Made by a program: the position numbers and the translations under genes
Shown: positions 18,911 through 28,742 of the stretch, in pieces
How the letters are laid out: each line of letters opens with the position of its first letter
How positions within the stretch are numbered: the first letter of the stretch is position 1
The notes under the pieces: model-generated
Database searches by the model: none
Told to the model about the DNA's origin: nothing
What the model saw: the letters and a program-made list of their open reading frames with translations, nothing else
Assembly (NCBI RefSeq): GCF_010586825.1
Contig: NZ_JAAAGB010000001.1
Location: forward strand, 1,364,001-1,428,000
Direction of reading: 5' to 3'
Origin: Draconibacterium mangrovi
GTDB lineage: Bacteria; Bacteroidota; Bacteroidia; Bacteroidales; Prolixibacteraceae
DNA length: 64,000 bases

Positions 18911-18946
18911 AAGGTCGTTATAAGCACTTTTGCTTATAACGACCTT
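18911..18946 (-). terminator. Terminator hairpin after the DUF4252 gene
   Basis: Perfect 15-base arms AAGGTCGTTATAAGC and GCTTATAACGACCTT with a six-base loop, followed on the minus strand by a T-rich stretch. It lies 25 bases after the stop of the minus-strand operon. Confidence 0.75.
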
Positions 18947-18970
18947 CAAATAAAATGTAATTTTAACTTC

Positions 18971-19468
18971 TTATTCCGACATGTCCTGCCCTTGCGACTT
19001 AAGTTTGTTGATATCATTAACAGTAAAATCACCAAAAAATGACACAATAAAACTGTTGCCTTCCGGGTTTTCACTGGTGATAAAAACATGACACTCGGAA
19101 TATTGCTTTTTCCCTCCCAGTAAATAGATCACCGCATCTGAATCATCGTCATCATCTTCGTATTTCTGATATTTAGCAGGAAGAAGCGCAATTGCTTTTT
19201 GGGTAAACTCGCTATTTTTCAAACTTCCTTTTTCAGGATTGTACGACATAAACCGAATCCGACTCAAATCGCCGGTAACATTCTTCTCATCATCATCGCC
19301 TAAATCGAGATCAATGGCATCGATCATATCTTTCGAGAACGAAAAGCTGGTTACGCCGTCTTTATTGGCAAAGGTGTCATACATTTTATCCGACTTGCTT
19401 TGTCCTGACGCCAGCAACCCGGCTAACATAAGACCAAGCGCAAAAAGTAATGTTGTTACTGTTTTCAT
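18971..19468 (-). CDS. DUF4252-domain exported protein
   Basis: 165 residues with a signal peptide (MKTVTTLLFALGLMLAGLLASGQ). The body matches DUF4252 proteins as I remember them: VTSFSFSKDMIDAIDL near the start, a conserved middle (LSRIRFMSYN), and a C-terminal VIYLLGGKKQYSECHVF...FFGDFTVNDINKL. An unusual acidic run EDDDDDSD sits near residue 105. Such genes often occur near PspC or sigma/anti-sigma genes in Bacteroidetes, as here. The role is probably in the envelope but undefined. Confidence 0.8.
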   Translation of the reverse strand: MKTVTTLLFALGLMLAGLLASGQSKSDKMYDTFANKDGVTSFSFSKDMIDAIDLDLGDDDEKNVTGDLSRIRFMSYNPEKGSLKNSEFTQKAIALLPAKYQKYEDDDDDSDAVIYLLGGKKQYSECHVFITSENPEGNSFIVSFFGDFTVNDINKLKSQGQDMSE

Positions 19469-19554
19469 AGCTACTTTTTTTAACAGGAAGACACTAGGTT
19501 ACACAGCTAAATCTACGCTTTACACTTCGTGTCTCCGTGACTTTGTGTTTTTAT

Positions 19555-21129
19555 TTAATCATTTTTTTCGGTCAATCCTTCCGGTTTCATTTCCCAGTAT
19601 TTTCCAACCATATCGCCATCCCATGTATTCGAAACATTTTCAATATCATGAATAATTTCATCCATGTCGTTTCCAAGAAATACTGCTTTTCCTTCGGGCA
19701 CCTTTACTTTTATATCCACTTCCTGGCCTCTCCATTTTGCCTCGTCGCCGATAAAGAAATACGGATCGAAATAAAGGATTGAATCGGTTCTTTCATAAGT
19801 GTACACCATTTCTTCGCACCACTGTTTTGCATTGTCGCGTGTTTTACCTCGTGATGAATAGCGAACGGTTACCACAAAATCATCGCCCGACGAACGGATA
19901 ACATCCAATTGCGGATAGCCAACCACTACTTCTTCCCCATCAATAACAGCTACCTTAAAACCTTCCACATCCCAGTCAATTTCAGCGTAATCATCCAGTT
20001 TATCTTCGGCCATGCGGAGATATAAAGTCTGGCAAGAGTCGCACGAAATGGTTTCGCTTTTTGTTATCGATGAGCTTTGTTTATAGTTTCCAAACTGCCC
20101 AACCGAAAGAATTAGCAGGGCGAAAAGCGATACCAACCAAACACCTACCATCGACAAGGCAACAATTGCATTGTTCGATTTATACCTGAAAACCAGTTTG
20201 GTTCCGATATAAACAAGTGCCAATAACGGGAGGCCTGTAATCAGTCCAACCAATATCAATCCCCAGGTAACTGCACCTGGCTCAATAAAATGATTCAACA
20301 TATTTGGGACATGAATTTCGGGTCCCCAAATCAGTGGCATTCCTTCAACAAACGAATGTCCAATAATCATCGACGACACCAAGCCAAGAATTCCGAAGAA
20401 ACCGGACAAGATAAGGAATACACCAAACACGATTACAAATACTTTCAGAATTACCTTGAAAATATTATAAACCACGTCGCCGGCTCCTTCCATCGACTTT
20501 TTTCCTTTCGAGTAAGTATCCGATTCTTTAAACTTCTTATAGCTTTCTTTTACTTCTTTTACCTCTTCTTTAATCGACTTTTCGATGTTTTTCACGGTAG
20601 CTTCCTGGCCGCGCATTTCAAGGCGCTGTGCTGTGCTAACTGCTTTCGGCACGGCAATCCATAAAATCAAGTATGCCAGTCCGGCAGCACCCGATGTTAC
20701 AAAAAACAGAATTACCAGAATGATACGCAAGATTACGGGATCCATATTAAAGTAGGCTCCCAAACCTCCGCAAACTCCGCCCAGCACCCGATGATCGGGA
20801 TCGCGGTATAAACGGCGTTTGCGCTTGGCTTCCGATGCAATAGAAACATCTTCCTCTTCGCCTTCTTCCTCGGCAAAGTCTTCGGGCGTTCCCATTACCT
20901 CAACCATTTCATTTACCCACTCAACGGTAATCACCTTTTTCTCGTCTGTACTTTTCGAGCTGAAAATTTCAGCAATACGTGCCTCAATATCAGCAATAAT
21001 CTCTCTTCCTTCCTCGTCAACTCCAAAATGATTTTTCAGATTGATAAGGTATTTTTGCAGCACCTCGTAGGCATCCTCTTCAATGTGAAATATTGTGCCG
21101 CTTATATTTATTGTGAATGTCTTTTTCAT
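19555..21129 (-). CDS. PspC-domain membrane protein
   Basis: 524 residues. An N-terminal cytoplasmic segment (1-100, MKKTFTINISGTIFHIEEDA; MVEVMGTPEDFAEEE) resembles the DUF1707/HAAS-like lead region of Bacteroidetes PspC proteins. The PspC domain (105-165) has YRDPDHRVLGGVCGGLGAYF and a transmembrane helix. Further membrane helices lie around 225-260 and 285-350. The C-terminal extracytoplasmic domain contains SCDSCQTLYLR. PspC relates to membrane-stress sensing. The upstream gene is a PadR repressor 31 bases away, and DUF4252 follows, so this is probably an autoregulated envelope-stress operon. Confidence 0.9.
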   Translation of the reverse strand: MKKTFTINISGTIFHIEEDAYEVLQKYLINLKNHFGVDEEGREIIADIEARIAEIFSSKSTDEKKVITVEWVNEMVEVMGTPEDFAEEEGEEEDVSIASEAKRKRRLYRDPDHRVLGGVCGGLGAYFNMDPVILRIILVILFFVTSGAAGLAYLILWIAVPKAVSTAQRLEMRGQEATVKNIEKSIKEEVKEVKESYKKFKESDTYSKGKKSMEGAGDVVYNIFKVILKVFVIVFGVFLILSGFFGILGLVSSMIIGHSFVEGMPLIWGPEIHVPNMLNHFIEPGAVTWGLILVGLITGLPLLALVYIGTKLVFRYKSNNAIVALSMVGVWLVSLFALLILSVGQFGNYKQSSSITKSETISCDSCQTLYLRMAEDKLDDYAEIDWDVEGFKVAVIDGEEVVVGYPQLDVIRSSGDDFVVTVRYSSRGKTRDNAKQWCEEMVYTYERTDSILYFDPYFFIGDEAKWRGQEVDIKVKVPEGKAVFLGNDMDEIIHDIENVSNTWDGDMVGKYWEMKPEGLTEKND

Positions 21130-21160
21130 CTTGTTTTTTGTTTGAATTTATTAGGATGGA

Positions 21161-21493
21161 CTAAGCTTTATTATCTCTAATTGTTTGAACTGCACTAACC
21201 AGTTCGCTCCATGATTCCTCAAGTTCGACCAAAAAATTGCGGCCGGTTTCGGTAAGCTCGTAATATTTACGAGGTGGTCCTTGTGTGGATTCTTCCCAGC
21301 GGTAAGCCAGCAACCCGGCGTTTTTCAGCCGTGTTAACAAGGGATACAGCGTTCCTTCTACCACTATCATTTTTGCTTCTTTCAACGATTGAATAATATC
21401 GCTGGCATAAAGTGGTTTTCCATCGAGAACGAGCAGGATACAGTATTCCAGTACTCCCTTTCTCATTTGTGCTTTTGTGTTTTCTATCTTCAT
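21161..21493 (-). CDS. PadR-family transcriptional repressor
   Basis: 110 residues, the size of the short PadR subfamily. The winged helix spans RKGVLEYCILLVLDGKPLYASDIIQSL, VVEGTLYPLLTRLKNAGLLAYRWEES and GPPRKYYELTETGRNFL; the last is the classic PadR wing. The C-terminal helix dimerises in this family. It sits directly upstream of a PspC gene, a common pairing, and probably represses the operon. The inducer is unknown. Confidence 0.93.
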   Translation of the reverse strand: MKIENTKAQMRKGVLEYCILLVLDGKPLYASDIIQSLKEAKMIVVEGTLYPLLTRLKNAGLLAYRWEESTQGPPRKYYELTETGRNFLVELEESWSELVSAVQTIRDNKA

Positions 21494-21556
21494 TTTATGT
21501 CCCTTTCTATCTGTTAGTCCTCTATTTTCATCACTGTTAATTGGCTGTACCTGCTA

Positions 21557-21988
21557 CTAAATAGCCCAGGTATTTTCCGAAACCATCCAGGCCTCCAGCT
21601 CCAGCGCTGCTTCCTTTTCTACCACCGGCTGAAAAAATGTTTCGTTCATCATCCAGTCTTCCAGCTCAAGGTTTGTTTCGGTTGCCTCGCTGTACACAAA
21701 CTGAGTGGTGTTAAATCTTGAATCGTCGGTCATCCATGCTTCAACTTCCATGGCCGACTCAACTTCATTTACAAAGTAATAGTTAGCCTCGGCCTCTGCA
21801 GGAATTCCTTCCACATCTTCAATTTCAGCGGGTGCTGCCATTGCTATGGCAATATCGCCAAAACCTGTATTCTCCAATAAACGTTTCCAAAATGTTTGTG
21901 CGCTTACTGTAAAACTAATAAGAACAAAGCTAACTACTACTGCTGCTGAACGTAAAACTGCTTTCTGAACATTGTTTTTTGTTTTCAT
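21557..21988 (-). CDS. Small exported protein with three LExWM repeats
   Basis: 143 residues, not recognised by name. A signal peptide-like start (MKTKNNVQKAVLRSAAVVVSFVLISFTVSAQ as a whole) precedes a strongly acidic body. Three spaced copies of a short motif are visible: VEAWMTDDSRF, LEDWMMNETFF and LEAWMVSENTW, each with Glu before and an aromatic after. It lies 63 bases upstream of the PadR gene and just downstream of a good promoter, so it is probably the first gene of the PadR-PspC-DUF4252 unit. It could be a PspC partner or stress sensor; that is inference. Confidence 0.7.
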   Translation of the reverse strand: MKTKNNVQKAVLRSAAVVVSFVLISFTVSAQTFWKRLLENTGFGDIAIAMAAPAEIEDVEGIPAEAEANYYFVNEVESAMEVEAWMTDDSRFNTTQFVYSEATETNLELEDWMMNETFFQPVVEKEAALELEAWMVSENTWAI

Positions 21989-22173
21989 GACTTTGAGTTT
22001 TTGTTTTCTGTTTTGTTTTTTGGCTTTGCGATTTTTTCCGAAGTTCGCTCTTCGTTTCTGCTTTCTAATTGTTTTCTGTTTCCGTCATTAAGACGATTGT
22101 TTTTTGTTTCTGTTACAACTTGTAAAGAACTTTTTTTAAGAATGTACTTTTTTTTACATCGTTGTTTGCATTA

Positions 22174-22205
22174 CAAATATATGTCATTAATCTAGTACTT
22201 TGCAA
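22174..22205 (-). promoter_or_regulatory. Candidate promoter of the LExWM-PadR-PspC operon
   Basis: TTG (22205-22203), a 21-base spacer and TATATTTG (22181-22174) on the minus strand. The expected start is near 22167, about 180 bases before the first gene. The remaining 22206-22750 is AT-rich and holds no gene I can support. Confidence 0.6.
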
Positions 22206-22750
22206 CACATAGTACCATATTTTTTATTATTCCCCTGAATAATTATTTCTTTATTGCTGATTTACTGCTTCTTACAGAATTTAATATTTTTCAGAAATTT
22301 TTCAATAAAATGAAAATCTATTGGATTATTTAACAATAAGTGTCGATTTGGCCGAATACACAACGCTGCGGGACTGTTAAAATGTGAATAATATTGTTAA
22401 TAACTCAAACAATTTGTTTAACAACTTAATTCGTGTTGGTTTGTTTTTACTCAGCATTAATTGGAATTTTATCTTGTTAGATGTGGGGGTAAAAGTTAAG
22501 GCATTATACACAATAAGATAACATCTATTTAACAAAAACAACTGAAAGAAAAGTTTCCTTTGCGGCATGTTTAGGAAACAAGGGTGGAGGGATTGATTTT
22601 ATAGTCAATAAATAACTGCACACAAAAACAAAATGAGAACCACATTAGGATACACAAAACAATATGTTCAGTTAAGCCATTCATTGTCATTAAGCAATAA
22701 GAAAAACAAACACATACAATCCATTCAATAATTATTTAAATTCCAAATCT

Positions 22751-25700
22751 ATGATTAAAAAAATCAGTTTTTTATTAGTAGCATTCATTCTCTTTTCTGC
22801 TACTATTATTCAGGCACAGGTAACCACATCCAGTATGAGTGGACGTGTTACTGATGCTGAAGGAGCTGTTATAGGCGCAACAGTGGTTGCCACACACACC
22901 CCTTCAGGAACGACTTATGGTACCGTAACCAACGTGGAGGGCCGGTTCAACCTAAACGGTATGCGTGTAGGAGGACCTTATTCTGTAAGAATTACGTTTA
23001 TAGGATATGGTGCATTCACACAAAACAATATTACGTTGAGTTTAGGTGAAAACTATGTAATGAATGTTGTACTTACAGAAGAAGCATTATCATTAGATGA
23101 AGTTATTGTTTCGGCAACCCGCACAAAATTCTCGAACGAGAAAACCGGAGCAGTCACCAATATCACAAACGACCAGATTGATAATTTACCAACCGTAACC
23201 CGCAGTATTATGGACATTACCCGTCTTTCTCCCTATGGAGGCGATGGGATGAGCTTTGTCGGCTCCGATGGTCGTACGGCTAACTTTACAGTGGATGGAG
23301 CCAATTTCAACAATAACTTTGGATTAAGTGATGCCCTTCCTGGTGGAGGTAATCCAATCTCTATTGAAGCTATTGAAGAATTGCAGGTTGTAATTGCACC
23401 CTACGATGTGCGCCAGACCAACTTTATTGGCGGTGGTGTAAATGCGATTACAAAATCGGGAACAAATACCTTTAAAGCAAGCGCATACACTTATCACCGA
23501 AATGAAAACATGCGCGGAAATGCTGTTGATGGAGTGGAAATTGCCGGAGCACGCGAGAAAGACCGTAATACCTTATACGGATTCACTTTAGGAGGTCCAA
23601 TCATTGAAAACAAATTGTTCTTCTTCGTAAATGCTGAAAAGGAAGAAACCCCCACAATTGCTAACCGCTGGAGAGCTTCAACTGATGGTGTTGCTGATCC
23701 TGACAATTTTATTTCCCGTACTACAGAAGACGATCTTCAGACTGTTTCTGATTTTGTAAGAAATAAATATGGATACGAAACCGGATCTTTCACCAGTTTT
23801 CCTGCAGATCAGAGCAACAAAAAACTGCTCGCACGTATCGACTGGAACATCACCGACAAACATCGTTTAGCCTTACGCTATAACTACACAAAGAATTCTT
23901 CGTGGAGATCGCCTAACGCATCTTCTATGGACGGAGGTACCCGTATGTCGGAGGCCAGGATGTCGAAGGCTTCAATGTCGTATGCCAACTCGATGTATTC
24001 GATGGACAACCTTGTCCATTCGTTCTCTTTTGACTTAAACAGCCGTTTATCGGAAAACATCTCGAACCAGTTCCTGGCTACCTTCTCAAAACTTGACGAT
24101 GTTCGCGGAACAAATTCTGCACCGTTTCCTTTTATCGACATTTTGAAAGACGACCAAGCCTACCTTTCATTAGGCTACGAACTATTTACCTGGAACAACG
24201 GTGTTCATAACAATGTATGGAACATTAAAGATGAGATGACCTTTTATATGGGTAATCACAAAATTGTTGGCGGTATTGCTTACGAATATAAAATGGCTGA
24301 CAATGCCTACATGCGTAACGGAACAGGTTATTATCGCTACTCAAGTCTTGACGACTTCTTAAACGAAGCAACTCCTGAGATTGTAAACTTAACTTATGGC
24401 TACGATGGTGAAATGAATCCTGCAGCTCGTGTAAGAAGTAACAAAATTGGAGCGTATGCCCAGGATGACTGGAGTGTTACCGAAAGATTTAAACTGTCGT
24501 ACGGCCTTCGCATTGACGCACTTATCTTCAACAATAATGACTTGATTACAAACCAGGCAATTAAAGAGCTTGATTATTCAGGTCGTAGTATTGATACCGG
24601 AAAATGGCCTGATGCCAATATCATATTCTCTCCACGTGTTGGTTTTGTATGGGATGCTTCCGGCGACAAGAGCCTGAAGGTTCGTGGTGGTACCGGTCTT
24701 TTCTCGGGTAATTTACCACTGGTATTCTTTACCAACATGCCAACCAATGGTGGTATGGTTCAATACCAGGCTCAAATCAATGCACGGAATGCTGGGAACA
24801 ATGGCTTCACAATGGATGAATTTGCAGGTGGTTTGGTAACCGATGCCGAAGGAAATGCAACAATAGCAGCATTACATGATAAACTGGCAGGTTTAGGTTA
24901 TCCTACAACAATTTCACCTGAAGACGGTACTGTTCCTTCAGCAATTGCGGGTATAGCTTCAGATTTTAAGATGCCACAAGTTTGGAAAACATCATTTGCT
25001 GTTGATTATGCATTCCCAACATCTTTCCCATTGTCGGCAACAGTAGAAGGAATCTACAACAAAACGATCAACGGTGTTTCTATTTCCGACTGGAGTATTC
25101 CAAATGTAGGAGGTTTTGCCCGTTTCAACGGAGTTGACAATCGTCCGGTTTACCCGGCAGGTTACCGTACCGGAACCAAAGCATTTGTTTTGGATAACAC
25201 AAGCCGTGGTTATGGCTGGTCAGCCAATATCACTGTTAATGCTAAACCGGCGGAATGGGTTAGCCTGATGGCTGCCTATACACACACCGTTGCTAAAGAT
25301 GTAACCGGCATGCCGGGATCGAACCCGGAATCGGCATTTACTTACGTTCCTACAGTGGAAGGTCCGAACAACATTAAATTGCACAATTCGCAATATACCA
25401 CACCCGATCGTTTGGTGGCATCGTTTACTGCCCACGACAAGAGTGGTAACCACTACAGCCTTATCTATGAAGGATGGCACGGTGGAGCAAACTACTCTTT
25501 TATGACGGTTAACGATATGAACGGTGACGGTTACAACTACGATGCAATTTATGTTCCAACCGACGACGAAGTGGCAAACAACGAATTTCGCTTTGTTTCA
25601 GCCGACGACCAAACTCGTTTTATGGACTATGTTCATGCCAATGATTATCTGAAAGATCAACAAGGCGATTATGCAGAAGCTTACAGCGTTTACTCTCCAT

Positions 25701-26017
25701 GGGTACATCGTGTTGACTTGAGCTACAAACATGATTTTTCGATTAAAACAGGTAACAACGAACACAAACTGCAACTTAGCTTTGATGTTAAAAACGTGAT
25801 GAACTTCTTCAACAACAGTTGGGGTGTAGCTAAATACCTGAATCCGGAAATTGGTTCCGATCCTCGTATCCTAAAATACGAAGGTGTTGATGCCGACGGT
25901 GTGGCTACATTCTCTACACCTGCTTCAATCCATGGCGATACCGAAACATTCAAACCTAGTTATACGTTGGGTCAGTGTTGGAATGCTTCTATTGGTATCA
26001 AATATATTTTCAACTAA
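22751..26017 (+). CDS. Oar-like TonB-dependent receptor with carboxypeptidase-regulatory domain
   Basis: 1088 residues. The signal peptide ends ATIIQAQ. A carboxypeptidase-regulatory-like domain (about 28-115: SGRVTDAEGAVIGATVVATH, SVRITFIGYG) precedes a plug beginning LDEVIVSATRTKFSNEKTGAVTNI. A GGGNPISIEAIEELQVVIAPYDVRQTNFIGGGVNAITKSGTN block typical of Oar/OmpA-related receptors and a long barrel ending NASIGIKYIFN follow. It is not a SusC: the SusC signature is absent and no SusD follows. The partner is a BACON/OB-fold lipoprotein 18 bases downstream. The substrate is unknown. Confidence 0.9.
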   Translation: MIKKISFLLVAFILFSATIIQAQVTTSSMSGRVTDAEGAVIGATVVATHTPSGTTYGTVTNVEGRFNLNGMRVGGPYSVRITFIGYGAFTQNNITLSLGENYVMNVVLTEEALSLDEVIVSATRTKFSNEKTGAVTNITNDQIDNLPTVTRSIMDITRLSPYGGDGMSFVGSDGRTANFTVDGANFNNNFGLSDALPGGGNPISIEAIEELQVVIAPYDVRQTNFIGGGVNAITKSGTNTFKASAYTYHRNENMRGNAVDGVEIAGAREKDRNTLYGFTLGGPIIENKLFFFVNAEKEETPTIANRWRASTDGVADPDNFISRTTEDDLQTVSDFVRNKYGYETGSFTSFPADQSNKKLLARIDWNITDKHRLALRYNYTKNSSWRSPNASSMDGGTRMSEARMSKASMSYANSMYSMDNLVHSFSFDLNSRLSENISNQFLATFSKLDDVRGTNSAPFPFIDILKDDQAYLSLGYELFTWNNGVHNNVWNIKDEMTFYMGNHKIVGGIAYEYKMADNAYMRNGTGYYRYSSLDDFLNEATPEIVNLTYGYDGEMNPAARVRSNKIGAYAQDDWSVTERFKLSYGLRIDALIFNNNDLITNQAIKELDYSGRSIDTGKWPDANIIFSPRVGFVWDASGDKSLKVRGGTGLFSGNLPLVFFTNMPTNGGMVQYQAQINARNAGNNGFTMDEFAGGLVTDAEGNATIAALHDKLAGLGYPTTISPEDGTVPSAIAGIASDFKMPQVWKTSFAVDYAFPTSFPLSATVEGIYNKTINGVSISDWSIPNVGGFARFNGVDNRPVYPAGYRTGTKAFVLDNTSRGYGWSANITVNAKPAEWVSLMAAYTHTVAKDVTGMPGSNPESAFTYVPTVEGPNNIKLHNSQYTTPDRLVASFTAHDKSGNHYSLIYEGWHGGANYSFMTVNDMNGDGYNYDAIYVPTDDEVANNEFRFVSADDQTRFMDYVHANDYLKDQQGDYAEAYSVYSPWVHRVDLSYKHDFSIKTGNNEHKLQLSFDVKNVMNFFNNSWGVAKYLNPEIGSDPRILKYEGVDADGVATFSTPASIHGDTETFKPSYTLGQCWNASIGIKYIFN

Positions 26018-26035
26018 TTTAAAGTATAGAATAAT

Positions 26036-27532
26036 ATGAAACTTAAATATTTATTTCCAATATTCATCGCCATACTTGCCCTGATGACGAGTTGTGAAGA
26101 TGAAGAAACAGTGACTTTGCTTGATGGGATTCAAGTATCGTCGTCATACGTGTCGATTCCTGTAGATGGTGGTTCTACCTCTATTACCATAATGGCTAAA
26201 GATAACTGGACAGTAGAGAATAGTGTTGCATGGGTAACGATCTCTTCAACTTCTGGAAGTGCCGGTGAATCAACGCTTACCTTTTCGGCTACTTCTGCTA
26301 TTGATGGTCGCACCGGGGAAGTTTTAATCCAATGTGCAGGCGAAACTCAGCGAATCAATATCATTCAGGGGTTGGCAACAATTTCAACTGCCACATGTCA
26401 GGAGGTTATTGACGGACCTGACAGTAAAACCTACCAGGTAACCGGTGTTGTTACAGCAATAACTAATACAACTTATGGTAACTGGTATCTGGAGGATGAA
26501 ACAGGTTCTATCTATATTTATGGTACGCTTGATTCAAAAGGTGGAGAGAAAAACTTTTTAAGCTGGGGGCTTGAGGTAGGTGATGAAATCACTGTTCAGG
26601 GACCAAAAACAACTTACAACGGAACTGTAGAATTGGTAAATGTAACCGTTATCGGCATCAATAAATCATTGGTAAAAGTTGATTCGGTACTAAATGCAGA
26701 GCTTCCGGTTGAAGGCGGCGAATTTGTAGCCTACCTTACTTGTAAAGGAGAAGGTGTATCGGTTGAAATTCCTGAGGATGCCGAGTCGTGGTTATCCATT
26801 TCATCGATCCAAACTGCAGGAACCAATACGGTTGTGACATTTAAAGCCGAAGCCAATGAATCCGGAGATCGTGAAACTACGCTTACATTCCGCACTACTG
26901 ATGGTTCTAAAAACTATACATCACAAACATCGCTTAGCCAGAAAGGAGCCATTTTGGAGGTATCTATCGCAGAATTCCTTGCTGCCGAAGTTGGCAATAT
27001 ACAATATCGTTTATCAGGTGTTGTTGCCAGTATTTCCGATGCTACATCAGGTAAATTATATCTGCGCGATTTCTCAGGTGAAACCTATGTTTATAAAATT
27101 CAGGATTTTGCCCAGGCAAATGTGAAAGAAGGTGACATCATAACCATTGTTGGAAAACGTGCTGCTTACAATGGATCTCCACAAGTAAGTGGTGCTGTAT
27201 TGGAAGAAGTTATTCCCGTAACTCCAGTTACTATTGCTGAGTTTCTGGCTAAACCAGAAGATTCCAATACATACTATATGATAACCGGTCAAATTTCAGA
27301 CATTGATTATGCTCCGTATGGCAATCTCTATCTGAATGACGGCACCACTGAAGTTTATGTATATGGCTGCTACCCGGGTTGGGGAGCAACCGGCGATGAC
27401 AGAAAAGGTTTGTTAGCCGACAAAGGCATTGTAGTTGGAGATACACTATCGGTAATTGGTATAAGGACTAGCTATAACGGACAAGATCAACTTGGATATG
27501 GTATCTATTTCAGCCACGTAAGTGCTCAATAA
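26036..27532 (+). CDS. Surface lipoprotein with BACON and repeated OB-fold-like domains
   Basis: 498 residues with the lipobox MTSC (Cys about residue 20). Two BACON-type domains are visible (about 30-115: VPVDGG-type strand then DNWTVENSVAWVTISS; and about 222-305: SWLSISSI). They alternate with OB-fold-like units: YQVTGVVTAITNTTYGNWYLED (about 130-215), YRLSGVVASISDATSGKLYLRD (about 322-395) and YMITGQISDIDYAPYGNLYLND (about 413-495). Each OB unit ends with V(G/E)GD.ITV.G...YNG. OB folds here resemble nucleic-acid-type OB domains in Bacteroidetes surface proteins. It probably works with the TonB receptor upstream. Confidence 0.8.
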   Translation: MKLKYLFPIFIAILALMTSCEDEETVTLLDGIQVSSSYVSIPVDGGSTSITIMAKDNWTVENSVAWVTISSTSGSAGESTLTFSATSAIDGRTGEVLIQCAGETQRINIIQGLATISTATCQEVIDGPDSKTYQVTGVVTAITNTTYGNWYLEDETGSIYIYGTLDSKGGEKNFLSWGLEVGDEITVQGPKTTYNGTVELVNVTVIGINKSLVKVDSVLNAELPVEGGEFVAYLTCKGEGVSVEIPEDAESWLSISSIQTAGTNTVVTFKAEANESGDRETTLTFRTTDGSKNYTSQTSLSQKGAILEVSIAEFLAAEVGNIQYRLSGVVASISDATSGKLYLRDFSGETYVYKIQDFAQANVKEGDIITIVGKRAAYNGSPQVSGAVLEEVIPVTPVTIAEFLAKPEDSNTYYMITGQISDIDYAPYGNLYLNDGTTEVYVYGCYPGWGATGDDRKGLLADKGIVVGDTLSVIGIRTSYNGQDQLGYGIYFSHVSAQ

Positions 27533-27562
27533 AGGACGATATTTGTCCAACTCAATATGAAG

Positions 27563-27588
27563 AAAGCCGCTTTAATGCGGCTTTTTTT
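27563..27588 (+). terminator. Terminator after the BACON/OB lipoprotein gene
   Basis: Arms AAAGCCGC and GCGGCTTT with a six-base loop and a T run, 30 bases after the stop. Confidence 0.85.
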
Positions 27589-27621
27589 ATGCTTCAAAAC
27601 CAAACATTTAACCGATATCAC

Positions 27622-27650
27622 TGTTTTTTTTACAGGAATTTATATTTTTG
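27622..27650 (+). promoter_or_regulatory. Candidate promoter of nadA
   Basis: TATTTTTG (27643-27650) matches TAnnTTTG. Only TG (27622-27623) stands 19 bases upstream. It gives a leader of about 20 bases. Confidence 0.4.
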
Positions 27651-27676
27651 CGCCCTGTTTATTCAGAAACTAAGAG

Positions 27677-28669
27677 ATGGAACAGCTTCATATAGATAAA
27701 ATGTTGGACGAGAAGGGTTATATTGAAGAGACAATTGATCCGAGCCTTAAGTTGGTTGAAGAAATTAAACGCCTGAAAAAGGAAAAGAACGCTGTAATAC
27801 TCAGCCACTTTTACGTTGAGGGAGAGCTACAGGACATTGCTGACTACGTTGGCGACAGCCTTGGCCTGGCCCAGGCGGCAGCCAGTACCGATGCCGAAAT
27901 GATTGTTTTTGTAGGGGTGCATTTTATGGCCGAAACAGCCAAGATCATCAATCCCGATAAAAAAGTGATCCTTCCCGACCTAAAAGCAAGCTGTTCGCTG
28001 GCCGAGTCGGCGCCGGCTGATAAATTTGCTGAATTCAAAGCCAAATATCCCGACCACAAGGTAATTACCTACGTAAATGCAACGGCGGCGTTAAAAACCA
28101 TGTCCGACATTGTTTGTACATCGGCCAATGCCAAAAAAATTGTCGACAGTTTCCCCGCAGATCAGAAGCTGATTTTTGCACCGGATAAAAACCTGGGAAA
28201 CTACATTAACAGCATAACCGGCCGCAGCATGGTGTTGTGGGACGGTGCCTGTATGGTTCACGAGCAATATTCGGTAGAAAAGATTATCGACCTGATGGAT
28301 GCACATCCTGATGCCGAATTTATCGCCCACCCCGAGTGCGAAAAACCGGTATTACTGCTGGCCAAACATATTGGATCAACTACTGCCCTGCTGAACTACG
28401 TACAGAGCAGCGATGCCAGGAAATTTATTGTAGCAACCGAAAGCGGTATTCTGCACCAGATGACCAAAGCTTGTCCGGATAAGATATTTATTCCGGCACC
28501 ATCGAACGATTCAACATGCGCCTGCAACGATTGCGAGTACATGAAGCTAAACAGCCTGCAAAAGCTGTACATCTGTTTAAAACACGAACAGCCGGAGGTT
28601 ACACTTCCACAAGACGTAATTGAAAAAGCTCAGATCCCGATTCAACGGATGTTGGAAATATCGAAATAG
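27677..28669 (+). CDS. nadA: Quinolinate synthase
   Basis: 330 residues. NadA condenses iminoaspartate with dihydroxyacetone phosphate to quinolinate in NAD synthesis. Family features are clear: ILSHFYVEGELQDIADYVGDS near residue 41, FVGVHFMAETAKI, and the three iron-sulfur ligand regions Cys106 (LKASCSLAE), Cys192 (DGACMVHE) and the CACNDC cluster (281-286). Length is normal. It stands alone between a terminator and a repeat region; nadB and nadC are not in the window. Confidence 0.97.
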   Translation: MEQLHIDKMLDEKGYIEETIDPSLKLVEEIKRLKKEKNAVILSHFYVEGELQDIADYVGDSLGLAQAAASTDAEMIVFVGVHFMAETAKIINPDKKVILPDLKASCSLAESAPADKFAEFKAKYPDHKVITYVNATAALKTMSDIVCTSANAKKIVDSFPADQKLIFAPDKNLGNYINSITGRSMVLWDGACMVHEQYSVEKIIDLMDAHPDAEFIAHPECEKPVLLLAKHIGSTTALLNYVQSSDARKFIVATESGILHQMTKACPDKIFIPAPSNDSTCACNDCEYMKLNSLQKLYICLKHEQPEVTLPQDVIEKAQIPIQRMLEISK

Positions 28670-28742
28670 TTTCGGTAGACATTAGTTACGAGATACGAGT
28701 GCCGAGATGCTGTCATTTCGAACACAGCGAGAAATTTGTTAC

